39,670 nt of DNA, taken from NCBI GenBank assembly GCA_020628855.1, contig JAHDEL010000010.1, positions 57,172 through 96,841 of the forward strand. The letters run 5' to 3'. Positions 9,188 to 17,869 of this stretch are shown in pieces. The DNA comes from Saprospiraceae bacterium (GTDB lineage: Bacteria > Bacteroidota > Bacteroidia > Chitinophagales > Saprospiraceae). Below the pieces are notes generated by a model. The model searched no databases. It had not been told where the DNA came from and saw only the letters and a list, made by a program, of their open reading frames with translations. The translations under genes were made by a program, and so were the position numbers. Position 1 is the stretch's first letter. Every line of letters starts with the position of its first letter.

Positions 9188-10543
9188 ATGGATCATTCAA
9201 CTCATACACATACATTAGCGCCTCCAGTAAAGCAATTCAACTTTACATCTGGGCTGAGAATCACTCTTATCGTAGGAATGGTTATTGGAGTGCTTTGCCT
9301 TGCTCTTGCTTGGTTTGGCGATACAGATGGCCATCAAACTAGATTTTGGTCTAATTTTCTACATAACTCTGTTTTCTTTACAGGAATAGCAATGCTAGCT
9401 GGATTCTTTATGTGCGCTAGTATCACTGCTTGGGCAGGGTGGTATACTACATTTAAGCGTATTTGGGAGGCAATGGGATTATTCTTAGTTGTCGGGTTTG
9501 TATTAATGCTAATTGTTGGACTAGGTGTATACTTAGGCTGGCATGATCTCTATCACTGGAACGATGCAAAGAGTGTCGCAGGTGACGAGATATTACAAGG
9601 AAAATCAGGATTCTTAAATAAAGGGTGGTACTTATTCGGTACAATCATCTTTGTTGGTTTATGGTATTTCATTTTATCAAGAATACGTTCTTTGTCTTTA
9701 TTAGAAGAAAAAGAGGGTAGTCATTCAGACTTTAGAATCCATGAGAAAATTAGGGTTTGGGCAGTTGCTTATTTACCTCTAGCTGGATTTTCTAGTGCTG
9801 CCATGGTCTGGTTATGGATTATGTCCGTGGATGCACATTGGTACAGTACTTTATTTGCATGGTATACCGGAGCAAGCTGGTTTGTGAGCATGATGTGTTT
9901 GACAATGCTAGTTATTCTTTTTCTCAAAGGAAGAGGATATTATTCTAATGTTACCGATGAGCACATTCATGATGTAGGAAAATTGATTTTTGCATTTAGT
10001 ATTTTTTGGACATATCTCTGGTTCTCACAATATATGTTGATTTGGTATGCAAATGTTGGTGAAGAAACAGGTTACTTCAAACACCGTCTTGATAATTATC
10101 CAGTGTTGTTTTATGGCAATCTGGTAATTAACTTCTTACTACCATTTTTCGTCTTAATGAGAAATAGTACAAAGCGTAAGGCTGGGATTGTCGGTTTTGT
10201 TGCCATCATGGTTTTCATAGGTCATTGGCTAGATTTCTTTTTGATGATTAAGCCGGGTGTCTTGCATACGTCACATGCGATCTCTGGAGGAGGTCACGGA
10301 CATGGTGATTCGCATGGACATGGAGACCATGCAGGTGATCATGGCCATGAAGCTGTAGGTCATGCAGTTGAGCATGCAAGTAATTTTGTTTCAGGATTCA
10401 CTTTGCCAGGATTTCTTGAAATAGGAACAATGATAGGATTTTTATGCTTGTTCTTATTTTTCTTTTTCTCGGCATTAAGTAGAGCTTCATTGCAATCAGA
10501 GAATGATCCGTATTACTTTGAAAGTGTGCAGCATCACGTTTAA
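9188..10543 (+). CDS. actF: Alternative complex III membrane subunit ActF
   Basis: Integral membrane protein of 451 residues with about ten hydrophobic helices, homologous to ActC. It is the second NrfD-like quinone-binding-type subunit of alternative complex III. The signature segment MVWLWIMSVDAHWYSTLFAWY lies around residues 205-225. Near the C-terminus, between the last two helices, is a His/Gly-rich loop (GGGHGHGDSHGHGDHAGDHG, coding about 10285-10345). The N-terminus is also His-rich (MDHSTHTHTL). It starts 25 bases after actE, and a 32-base gap leads to the oxidase subunit II gene, so complex III and oxidase are one transcriptional block. Confidence 0.93.
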   Translation: MDHSTHTHTLAPPVKQFNFTSGLRITLIVGMVIGVLCLALAWFGDTDGHQTRFWSNFLHNSVFFTGIAMLAGFFMCASITAWAGWYTTFKRIWEAMGLFLVVGFVLMLIVGLGVYLGWHDLYHWNDAKSVAGDEILQGKSGFLNKGWYLFGTIIFVGLWYFILSRIRSLSLLEEKEGSHSDFRIHEKIRVWAVAYLPLAGFSSAAMVWLWIMSVDAHWYSTLFAWYTGASWFVSMMCLTMLVILFLKGRGYYSNVTDEHIHDVGKLIFAFSIFWTYLWFSQYMLIWYANVGEETGYFKHRLDNYPVLFYGNLVINFLLPFFVLMRNSTKRKAGIVGFVAIMVFIGHWLDFFLMIKPGVLHTSHAISGGGHGHGDSHGHGDHAGDHGHEAVGHAVEHASNFVSGFTLPGFLEIGTMIGFLCLFLFFFFSALSRASLQSENDPYYFESVQHHV

Positions 10544-10575
10544 CATTATTTGATAAAAATTACACATAAAGCTAT

Positions 10576-12072
10576 ATGTTAGGTTTAGTCATTTTTGCCA
10601 TAATTGCTTTAATAGCTGTCATCATTGTTCAGCTAAGTAAAGTTTCTGAATTGGCTGCTTCTATCAAAGGTGAAGAAGAAGCAAGAATTCAAGGAAACAA
10701 CAGAACGGCCTTTTGGATGGTCATATTCATGATTGCCTTTTTGGTATTCTGTGTAGTAAGCGCTCTATACTATAAGGATAGTATGCTGGGATATGGTCCA
10801 CATGAATCAGCATCAGAACATGGCTTAGACCTTGACTCGCTCTTCGATGTTACATTGATTTTCACAGGAATTGTATTCATCTTGACACAGATTGTTTTAT
10901 TCTGGTTTTCTTATAAATACAGAGAACAAAAGGGTAGAAAAGCTGTGTTTTTTCCGCATAATGCCATGCTTGAATACATCTGGACGGGTATTCCTGCTGT
11001 AGTAATGGTTTATCTTGTTGTTCAAGGTCTCTTCGTATGGAATGAGACAATGAGTGATGTGGAGCCAGGAGAGGATTATATCGAAATTGAAGCCACTGGA
11101 TATCAGTTTGCTTGGGATATTAGATATCCTGGCGCAGATGGTAAATTAGGAACAAAGAATTTTAGACTGATTAATCCCGCAAATAATCCTTTGGGACAAG
11201 ATTGGTCAGACAGGAAGAATATTGATGATTTTATTCCTGCAGAGATTGTGCTTCCAGTCAATAAAAAAGTGAGAGTTGCGATTAACTCAAAAGATGTTCT
11301 ACACAACTTTTATCTCCCTCACTTCCGTGTGAAAATGGACGCAGTACCTGGTTTGCCAACCTATTTTATTTTCACACCAATTAAGACCACTGAGGAATAC
11401 AGAGAAGGTTTAAAGGATTACCCAGAATGGCAACTTCCTGCCGATGAAACTGAGCCAGATGGTCCTCAAAGATGGGAAGCTTTTGATTATGAGTTAGCCT
11501 GTGCTGAACTTTGTGGAAGTGGACATTACAGTATGCGAAAAGTTGTCAAAATAGTTTCTGAGGCTGAATATGAAGAATGGTTGAGTAAGCAGACTTCTTA
11601 CTATATGTCAAATGTTAGAAATACAGATATTGATCCATTCAAAGGAGAACTTCTTGGGCTTGAAATTGCTAACAGAAAAGATGCTTTAGTTTCACAGTTT
11701 AATGAAGCAATGGGAGCTGATGAATTAGGATCAATAATAAATCTGGAGCATGTGTTTTTTGATACTGGCTCAGCCAACTTAAGAGAAATATCAAAATATG
11801 AATTGCAGAATGTAGCTGACTTAATGAAAAATAATGCTTCTGTGCAGTTTGAATTAGGAGGGCACACTGATTCTCAAGGGGATGACAGTGCTAACCAAGT
11901 ATTATCTGATAACAGAGCAAATGCAGTCATGAACTACCTAAGCAATTTAGGTGTTTCTTCCGCGAGAATGAAAGCAAAGGGATATGGAGAAACTTCTCCG
12001 ATAGAGTCAAACGATAGTGCAGAAGGGAGACAAGCGAATAGGAGGACTGAATTGAAAATAACTTCTAAATAA
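10576..12072 (+). CDS. coxB: Cytochrome c oxidase subunit II fused to an OmpA-like peptidoglycan-binding domain
   Basis: The N-terminal 345 residues are oxidase subunit II. They include about four hydrophobic segments and a periplasmic cupredoxin domain with a complete CuA site: H243, then C309, C313, H317 and M320 in CAELCGSGHYSM. After a linker (about 346-388), residues 389-498 (coding 11740-12069) form an OmpA C-terminal domain. Its features are HVFFDTGSANL, the GGHTDSQG loop, SDNRANAVMNYL, KGYGETSP and NRRTEL, covering the aspartate and arginine used for peptidoglycan binding. Subunit II C-termini are periplasmic, so the extra domain would face the cell wall. The reading frame is continuous with no sign of a frameshift. 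Subunit II is not fused to cytochrome c, so the oxidase is aa3- rather than caa3-like in this respect. Confidence 0.95.
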   Translation: MLGLVIFAIIALIAVIIVQLSKVSELAASIKGEEEARIQGNNRTAFWMVIFMIAFLVFCVVSALYYKDSMLGYGPHESASEHGLDLDSLFDVTLIFTGIVFILTQIVLFWFSYKYREQKGRKAVFFPHNAMLEYIWTGIPAVVMVYLVVQGLFVWNETMSDVEPGEDYIEIEATGYQFAWDIRYPGADGKLGTKNFRLINPANNPLGQDWSDRKNIDDFIPAEIVLPVNKKVRVAINSKDVLHNFYLPHFRVKMDAVPGLPTYFIFTPIKTTEEYREGLKDYPEWQLPADETEPDGPQRWEAFDYELACAELCGSGHYSMRKVVKIVSEAEYEEWLSKQTSYYMSNVRNTDIDPFKGELLGLEIANRKDALVSQFNEAMGADELGSIINLEHVFFDTGSANLREISKYELQNVADLMKNNASVQFELGGHTDSQGDDSANQVLSDNRANAVMNYLSNLGVSSARMKAKGYGETSPIESNDSAEGRQANRRTELKITSK

Positions 12073-12090
12073 TAAATTAATTCAAGAAGA

Positions 12091-13944
12091 ATGGCAGAAT
12101 TAATTACTACTTATGACACAGATGCAATCATAGCTGAGAAAGGCTATGATGATCACTTTCATGAGCATCATCATGGTGATAAATACCAATCTGGATTTAT
12201 TCACCATTACATCTTTTCTATGGATCATAAGATAATTGCTCGTCAGTTCCTTATAACAGGAATATTTTGGGCAATTATTGGTGCAGCAATGTCTATCATT
12301 TTTAGATTGCAGCTCGGATTTCCAGAGGAAAGCCTAGCATGGCTGAAGCCTTTGCTCGGCAAATGGATAGTTGTTGATGAAGCTGGAATAGGAACACTAG
12401 CACCTGAGTTTTATTATGCCTTAGTAACGATGCATGGAACCATACTGGTTTTCTTTGTTTTAACGGCTGGGCTTAGTGGTACATTTAGTAATCTCCTTAT
12501 TCCACTCCAGATTGGAGCCAGAGATATGGCATCTCCATTCTTAAATATGCTGTCTTACTGGTTTTTCTTTATGGCTGGAGTTGTGATGTTCTATTCATTA
12601 TTCCTAAGCACTGGTCCTTTTTCAGGTGGTTGGACGGCATATCCACCTCTGAGTGCCTTGCCTCAAGCATCCACTGGATCAGGGACAGGTATGACCTTAT
12701 GGCTAGTGAGTTTGACATTGTTTGTCGTTTCAGTACTCTTAGGAGGAATTAACTATATCACTACTGTTTTGAATCTCAGAACTCAGGGTATGAGTCTTTG
12801 GAGAATGCCACTCACAATATGGGCATTTTTTGTAACCGCTATATTAGGCTTACTTTCTTTCCCTGTTTTGGCCTCTGGATTCTTCATGTTGATTTTTGAC
12901 AGAAGTCTTGGTACATCGTTTTTCTTGAGTGACATTTTTATCAATGGCCAAGCCCTTGATAGAGTTGGGGGTACACCTATATTATATCAACACTTGTTTT
13001 GGTTTTTAGGTCACCCTGAGGTATATATAATTATTCTTCCTGCAATGGGAATAAGTAGTGAAGTCTTGAGTGTACATGCAAGAAAGCCGATTTTTGGTTA
13101 TAAGGCCATGGTTCTTTCTATTCTTGCTATTGGATTCCTTTCCTTCATCGTATGGGCACACCATATGTTCATGTCAGGAGTAAATCCATTTATTTCCAAC
13201 TTCTTTGTCATTTTTACATTGATTATAGCAGTGCCTTCTGCCATCAAGGTATTTAACTGGATTACCACACTTTGGGGTGGTAACATCAGATTGAATTCTG
13301 CCATGTTATTTGCCATTGGATTTGTATCCATGTTTATTTCAGGAGGTTTGACAGGTATCTTTTTAGGTAACTCAGCGATTGATATACAGTTGCATGATAC
13401 CTATTTTGTCGTGGCGCACTTTCATATTGTAATGGGAATTGCAGCATTCTTTGGAATGTTTGCTGGAATCTATCATTGGTATCCTAAAATGTTTGGGAGG
13501 TTTATGAGTGAAACTATGGGAAGAATACATTTCTGGGGTACTCTCATTGGGGCTTACGCTATCTTCTGGCCAATGCATTACATTGGAATGGCAGGCGTAC
13601 CAAGAAGGTATTATAGCTTTGATACGTTCGATGCATTTAGCCATTTTGACGATATGAACAAATTTATTACAATAGCAGCAATAGTTGTTTTTGCTCTGCA
13701 ATTACTCTTTGTATTGAATTTCTTCTATAGTATATGGAAAGGTAAAGTTGTGAAATCAAGAAACCCTTGGGGAGCTACCACTTTAGAGTGGAGTACTCCT
13801 ATTGATCCAGGGCACGGTAACTGGCCAGGTAAAATACCTTCAGTGCACAGATGGGCATATGATTATGGTAAAGATGGAATCGAATTCGTTCCTCAATATA
13901 TTCCAATGGTAGAAGGTGAGGAAGCCGGAGATGCAGGACATTGA
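12091..13944 (+). CDS. coxA: Cytochrome c oxidase subunit I
   Basis: Heme-copper oxidase catalytic subunit, 617 residues with about 12 membrane helices. All key ligands are present: H115 and H445 for low-spin heme a, H443 for heme a3, and H308, H357 and H358 for CuB. Y312 in GHPEVY is the tyrosine cross-linked to H308, and E310 is the D-channel end residue. A K-channel lysine lies in AIKVFNW. These features make it an A-type oxidase. It couples reduction of O2 to water with proton pumping. The cytoplasmic N-terminus is His-rich (HFHEHHHGDK). It follows coxB by 18 bases. Confidence 0.97.
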   Translation: MAELITTYDTDAIIAEKGYDDHFHEHHHGDKYQSGFIHHYIFSMDHKIIARQFLITGIFWAIIGAAMSIIFRLQLGFPEESLAWLKPLLGKWIVVDEAGIGTLAPEFYYALVTMHGTILVFFVLTAGLSGTFSNLLIPLQIGARDMASPFLNMLSYWFFFMAGVVMFYSLFLSTGPFSGGWTAYPPLSALPQASTGSGTGMTLWLVSLTLFVVSVLLGGINYITTVLNLRTQGMSLWRMPLTIWAFFVTAILGLLSFPVLASGFFMLIFDRSLGTSFFLSDIFINGQALDRVGGTPILYQHLFWFLGHPEVYIIILPAMGISSEVLSVHARKPIFGYKAMVLSILAIGFLSFIVWAHHMFMSGVNPFISNFFVIFTLIIAVPSAIKVFNWITTLWGGNIRLNSAMLFAIGFVSMFISGGLTGIFLGNSAIDIQLHDTYFVVAHFHIVMGIAAFFGMFAGIYHWYPKMFGRFMSETMGRIHFWGTLIGAYAIFWPMHYIGMAGVPRRYYSFDTFDAFSHFDDMNKFITIAAIVVFALQLLFVLNFFYSIWKGKVVKSRNPWGATTLEWSTPIDPGHGNWPGKIPSVHRWAYDYGKDGIEFVPQYIPMVEGEEAGDAGH

Positions 13945-13964
13945 TTTGAGAATAAGATTTGATA

Positions 13965-14864
13965 GTGAAACAGCATAAAGACATAGCACTCAGTGTAGAT
14001 TCAAAATCTAGAAGCTACTTTTCTGATTTGGTTTCGTTGACCAAATTCAAGCTTTCATTTACTGTTGTTCTATCTTCAGTGCTATCCTATTTAGTTGTCA
14101 GTAGTTTAGCTTTTAACTGGCCAACATTACTTTTACTTGCCATTGGTGGTTTTTGTATTACTGCTTCTGCCAATGCTTTGAATCAAGTACTTGAAAGAGA
14201 ATATGATAGCCAAATGACAAGAACGGCTAACCGTCCTCTTGTTGTAAAGTCTATCACTGTTTCTTCTGCTGTTTTGATTGCAGGGCTTTTAGGAGTGACT
14301 GGAATTCTTTTGCTGGCAGCAATCAATTCTTTGGTTGCTATGTTAGGTACACTCTCATTAATGCTCTATGCATTTGTCTATACACCTTTAAAAAGATATT
14401 CTACCATTTCAGTGGCAGTGGGTGCTATACCAGGCGCATTACCTGTATTAATTGGGGCAGTTGCGCATTCTGGAACTTTGACATTACTCGGACTTTTCTT
14501 ATTTGCAATTCAATTTTTTTGGCAGTTTCCTCATTTCTGGGCAATAGGTTATCGTTCGTTTGAGGATTATAAGAAAGCTGGGTTTGAGTTAGTTCCATAT
14601 CATCCTGTTACCGGTAAGGTTGATAGCAAGATTGGCAACTCATCGTTGTTATATTCTGTGCTTTTACTATTGCTAATCCTAGGTGCATATCATGTCGGTA
14701 TGATAAGCTTAATAGCATTCATTTCGAGCGTAGTTTTGGCCTTAGGGTATGTGTATTATAGCTGGCGATTTGCTGTAGACATTTCAAAAAACACAGCTAC
14801 CCATCTTATGGTATATTCTTTCTTTTTTATGCCAATAATTTTATTCACTTACTTAATCTTTTGA
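13965..14864 (+). CDS. ctaB: Protoheme IX farnesyltransferase (heme O synthase)
   Basis: UbiA-family prenyltransferase that converts heme B to heme O, the precursor of heme A in the adjacent oxidase. Seen: about eight or nine membrane helices and the first prenyl-diphosphate-binding segment NQVLEREYDSQMTRTANRPL (about residues 70-90), including the family's RTxxRPL. The GTG at 13965 gives about 299 residues; a TTG two codons upstream is the alternative. It lies 20 bases after coxA, and the next start codon is 2 bases past its stop. No ctaA (heme A synthase) is visible in the window. Confidence 0.94.
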   Translation: MKQHKDIALSVDSKSRSYFSDLVSLTKFKLSFTVVLSSVLSYLVVSSLAFNWPTLLLLAIGGFCITASANALNQVLEREYDSQMTRTANRPLVVKSITVSSAVLIAGLLGVTGILLLAAINSLVAMLGTLSLMLYAFVYTPLKRYSTISVAVGAIPGALPVLIGAVAHSGTLTLLGLFLFAIQFFWQFPHFWAIGYRSFEDYKKAGFELVPYHPVTGKVDSKIGNSSLLYSVLLLLLILGAYHVGMISLIAFISSVVLALGYVYYSWRFAVDISKNTATHLMVYSFFFMPIILFTYLIF

Positions 14865-14866
14865 TC

Positions 14867-15448
14867 ATGGTCACTGATGTGAATATATATAGCGGTAAAA
14901 GAAATAGGATACATCCTCAAAAATTTGCATTGTGGACTTCATTTGCATCAATTATCATGATGTTTGTTGCTCTCACAAGTGCTTATATTGTCAAGCAAGC
15001 ATCGGGTAATTGGCTCGAATTTGCACTGCCAAATCAATTTATATACAGTACAATAGTAATACTATGTTGTAGCTTATCCTTGCATTGGTCGCTGAGAGGT
15101 TTTAGAAAAGGGGATAGTAATGCGCACAAAATTGGGATGATTCTAGGAGCAATCCTAGGCTTGGCATTTGTCGTACTCCAATATTTTGGTTGGACGGCTT
15201 TATTTGCTCAAGGAGTTGATCTAAAAGGTAATGTCTCAGGATCTTTCTTTTACATAATTACAGGTCTTCACGCCTTGCATGTCATCGGTGGATTAGCAGC
15301 ATTGGGTGTTGCTTTATTCCACATGTTGACTTTACCATTTGAAAACAAACCGCAGAGAATATTACGATATGAGTTGGTTGTTCATTACTGGCATTTCGTT
15401 GATTTTCTTTGGGTATACTTATTATTATTTTTAGTTTTTGTCAAATAA
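14867..15448 (+). CDS. Cytochrome c oxidase subunit III-type protein (first of two)
   Basis: Short subunit III-like membrane protein of 193 residues with five hydrophobic helices and no His-rich extension. Conserved subunit III features are the GLHALHVIGG segment (around residue 145) and the terminal helix with YWHFVDFLWVYLL. The ATG at 14867 is preferred over an in-frame TTG at 14861 that overlaps ctaB. Tandem subunit III-type genes of unequal length are, to my knowledge, usual in Bacteroidota oxidase operons. Whether both copies join the same oxidase cannot be told from sequence. Confidence 0.88.
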   Translation: MVTDVNIYSGKRNRIHPQKFALWTSFASIIMMFVALTSAYIVKQASGNWLEFALPNQFIYSTIVILCCSLSLHWSLRGFRKGDSNAHKIGMILGAILGLAFVVLQYFGWTALFAQGVDLKGNVSGSFFYIITGLHALHVIGGLAALGVALFHMLTLPFENKPQRILRYELVVHYWHFVDFLWVYLLLFLVFVK

Positions 15449-15466
15449 TTTTAGAATCTATTCATA

Positions 15467-16351
15467 ATGGCTGAAACAGCAGTACATACAGCAGAACACG
15501 ATCACCACCACGATATGGATGCCCATTGGGATGGAGGTTCCAGACCATTCAAGGCATCATATGGCAAATTGATGATGTGGTATTTCTTGTTGTCGGATGC
15601 ATTCACATTTGCAGGATTTTTGATTGCATATGGAACTCTCAGAGTGAGTATGCAGACATGGCCTGTTCCAGATTTTGTTTTTAGTACAATACCTGAAACA
15701 GTCGGTAATTTGCTCCCAGGGGGAGCTCATCATAAGCCTTTGTATTTCGTCACTTTCATGACATTTGTCCTTTTATTCAGCTCATATACCATGGTGAGGG
15801 CAGTACAAGAAGGACAGCAAGAGAATAAAAAAGGAGTGGTCTTCTGGATGGTACTAACCATCTTGGGTGGTATGGGATTTTTAGGTTGTCAAGCTTGGGA
15901 GTGGAATACTCTGATTGCAAAAGAACATATGACCATTACTAAGAACCCTTTTTCGGCTCATACTGAAGCTGGAAAGTATTTAGAAGGGGATGGTCATGAT
16001 ATCAAAGCTGGAGATACTTTTGAACCTGGTGAGTCATATTTAATTCATAAGCATGGAGGCGAATGGCATAATCTAAAATATGAAGTGACTGAAGGACCAA
16101 ATACTGGTCAGGTGAAGCAACAGGCATTTGGGCCAAAAGCATTCGGAGCATTGTTTTTCTTTATCACAGGATTCCATGGATTTCACGTTTTGTCGGGTGT
16201 CATCTTCTTAATCATCATCTGTGTAAATGCAGCTTCTGGTTTGTATGTCAAAAGAAAGAACGGCTATGAGATGGTAGAGAAAATTGGACTCTATTGGCAC
16301 TTTGTCGATTTAGTTTGGGTATTTGTTTTCTTAGTATTCTACCTACTCTAA
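15467..16351 (+). CDS. coxC: Cytochrome c oxidase subunit III (second, longer)
   Basis: Membrane protein of 294 residues with five or so helices. It carries the subunit III signatures GFHGFHVLSG (about residue 242) and YWHFVDLVWVFVFL at the end. The N-terminus is His/Asp-rich (residues 6-20: HTAEHDHHHDMDAHW). Between helices 3 and 4 it has an extra hydrophilic insert of about 75 residues (roughly 147-222) that is absent from the shorter paralog just upstream. Subunit III stabilises the proton-pumping catalytic core. It starts 18 bases after its paralog and is followed 34 bases later by subunit IV. Confidence 0.92.
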   Translation: MAETAVHTAEHDHHHDMDAHWDGGSRPFKASYGKLMMWYFLLSDAFTFAGFLIAYGTLRVSMQTWPVPDFVFSTIPETVGNLLPGGAHHKPLYFVTFMTFVLLFSSYTMVRAVQEGQQENKKGVVFWMVLTILGGMGFLGCQAWEWNTLIAKEHMTITKNPFSAHTEAGKYLEGDGHDIKAGDTFEPGESYLIHKHGGEWHNLKYEVTEGPNTGQVKQQAFGPKAFGALFFFITGFHGFHVLSGVIFLIIICVNAASGLYVKRKNGYEMVEKIGLYWHFVDLVWVFVFLVFYLL

Positions 16352-16385
16352 ATCTCTTTTGTCAGATAATTTAAAAGAAAAAACT

Positions 16386-16799
16386 ATGGGACATTTAACA
16401 TACGAAGAATCGAAAAGTAAAGCACTTAGGATAATCATTATACTCGGTGTGATTACAATTGTAGAAGTACTTTTCGCCTTGCTTGGTAAAGGATATTTGA
16501 TTTCTGGAGTGGAGTTTCCTATTTCTATTATGGCAATTGCTATGATAGTTATGTCACTAGTAAAGGCATATTTTATTGTGTATGAATTTATGCATATGAA
16601 GTATGAAGTGCCAGGACTGGTAAAGTCAGTTTTGCTCCCTACGCTTTTGCTAGTATGGGCTATTATTGCCTTCTTTTATGAGGGTAATGGTTGGAACAAA
16701 TCAAGAGCAAATTTGATCAAGAAATATAAAGGAATAGAAGATACTCAGGTCGAAAAGAGTATTGGTTATATAGATGCAGAAACCTATAAACTTGACTAA
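16386..16799 (+). CDS. Cytochrome c oxidase subunit IV
   Basis: Small three-helix protein of 137 residues matching the prokaryotic oxidase subunit IV family. It has a short polar N-terminus (MGHLTYEESKSKALR), hydrophobic helices at about 17-36, 44-64 and 80-98, and the conserved YFIVYEFMHMKYE segment between helices 2 and 3. The ATG at 16386 is chosen over a TTG nine codons upstream because family members begin with this MGH-type N-terminus. The polar C-terminal tail is slightly longer than the minimal family length. It is the last structural oxidase subunit in the operon. Confidence 0.88.
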   Translation: MGHLTYEESKSKALRIIIILGVITIVEVLFALLGKGYLISGVEFPISIMAIAMIVMSLVKAYFIVYEFMHMKYEVPGLVKSVLLPTLLLVWAIIAFFYEGNGWNKSRANLIKKYKGIEDTQVEKSIGYIDAETYKLD

Positions 16800-16832
16800 A
16801 CATTCCTGTGTGTTTAGTGGTTTTATACTTGT

Positions 16833-17327
16833 ATGAAGTATATTAGAACTGGTGGTATTTTATTAATGCTAGTGGTATTCCCAGCGATAAGTTGGTACTA
16901 TCTTCAAAAGGGATTTGAATACCGAAAAACATCTTACGATAGACTACAGCCAAAAACTACTTGGAATCTGCAATCTTATGCAAATTTGGATTCAGTTTCA
17001 AGTTTCTCAGGTAAGACAACCGTTTTGTTTGATTCAGAAATAGACAAAGCATTTGTTCTCAAATTTTTTGACCAATTCAAAGAGTCTAACACTTTTCAAT
17101 CAATCGTCATCTCTCAAGGCAAGTTTGATCCAGATCAGCTGCCTGAAGACAATTTTAAGGTAGCAATTGCTCCTACATCATTACAGCACGCTGCTATTCT
17201 TATTGATACTGGTGGCGTAGTCAGAAATTACTATCAGAATACTGAAGAATCATTAAGAATGTTGATAGAAGATGTTGCAGTAACGATACCACGAACACCT
17301 TCTAGACAAATAGTTTCCAAAAAATAG
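16833..17327 (+). CDS. Membrane-anchored Sco/thioredoxin-like protein lacking cysteines
   Basis: A 164-residue protein with an N-terminal membrane anchor (about residues 5-25) and a soluble domain predicted to face the periplasm. It occupies the slot where Bacteroidota oxidase operons usually carry a Sco1/SenC copper chaperone. Its N-terminal anchor followed by FEYRK, and its late segment HAAILIDTGGVVRNYY, resemble that family. It has no cysteine at all, so the CxxxC copper-binding motif is missing, and the domain is shorter than typical Sco. I infer a degenerate or repurposed Sco-like protein; an unrelated thioredoxin-like fold is possible. It ends one base before the DUF420 gene begins. Confidence 0.6.
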   Translation: MKYIRTGGILLMLVVFPAISWYYLQKGFEYRKTSYDRLQPKTTWNLQSYANLDSVSSFSGKTTVLFDSEIDKAFVLKFFDQFKESNTFQSIVISQGKFDPDQLPEDNFKVAIAPTSLQHAAILIDTGGVVRNYYQNTEESLRMLIEDVAVTIPRTPSRQIVSKK

Positions 17328-17328
17328 T

Positions 17329-17865
17329 ATGAATTACCCCAATCCAAATCCCGCACTTGCAAAGAAGCTCAACATCTTTGCCTATATCATTTCAGTTGCT
17401 GTATTAGGCTTAGTATTTGGAATGAGAATGATAAAGCTTGACGTTGATGTTGATTTCAGTTTTCTTCCAAGAATAAATGCCATTGTAAATACAATAGCAG
17501 GAATCTTTTTGATACTGGCTATTTATTTTATTAAGAAGAAAAACTATATAGCCCATCGGAATATGATATTCGTTGCTACCTTCTTTTCGACAGTGTTTCT
17601 TTTAACATACGTACTCTATCATATTACAACTCCTGAAACATCATTCTGTAAAGAAGGACCAATTAGAATTGTGTATTTTATTTTATTAATTACACACATT
17701 ATCAGTGCAGCATTGATTTTCCCTTTCATATTATTTACTTTTATACGTGGAATAACGTTTCAAGTAGATCGTCATCGGAAAATGGCAAGATGGGTTTTCC
17801 CTGTTTGGCTTTATGTTGTGATAACTGGACCTATTTGTTACCTCTTACTTTCACCTTGTTATTAA
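17329..17865 (+). CDS. DUF420 membrane protein, CtaM-like oxidase assembly factor
   Basis: Integral membrane protein of 178 residues with about five hydrophobic segments. It matches DUF420, including the early PRINAIVNTIAG segment, IAHRNMIFVA, the LTYVLYH helix and the late RHRKMARWVFPVWLYVVITG stretch with conserved histidine and arginine. In Bacillus the DUF420 protein CtaM (YozB) is needed to make active aa3/caa3 oxidase, which fits its place at the end of the oxidase block. It starts one base after the Sco-like gene and is followed five bases later by a small gene. Confidence 0.85.
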   Translation: MNYPNPNPALAKKLNIFAYIISVAVLGLVFGMRMIKLDVDVDFSFLPRINAIVNTIAGIFLILAIYFIKKKNYIAHRNMIFVATFFSTVFLLTYVLYHITTPETSFCKEGPIRIVYFILLITHIISAALIFPFILFTFIRGITFQVDRHRKMARWVFPVWLYVVITGPICYLLLSPCY

Positions 17866-17869
17866 TGTA

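Noticed and set aside
13372-13701. A 109-codon minus-strand frame inside oxidase subunit I
   Set aside because: It is antisense to a strongly conserved gene, has no signal or motif, and its composition (many Cys/His/Ser) follows from the complement of membrane-protein codons.
13930-14000. A possible missing heme A synthase between coxA and ctaB
   Set aside because: The gap is only 20 bases; no ctaA-like frame is present anywhere in the window.
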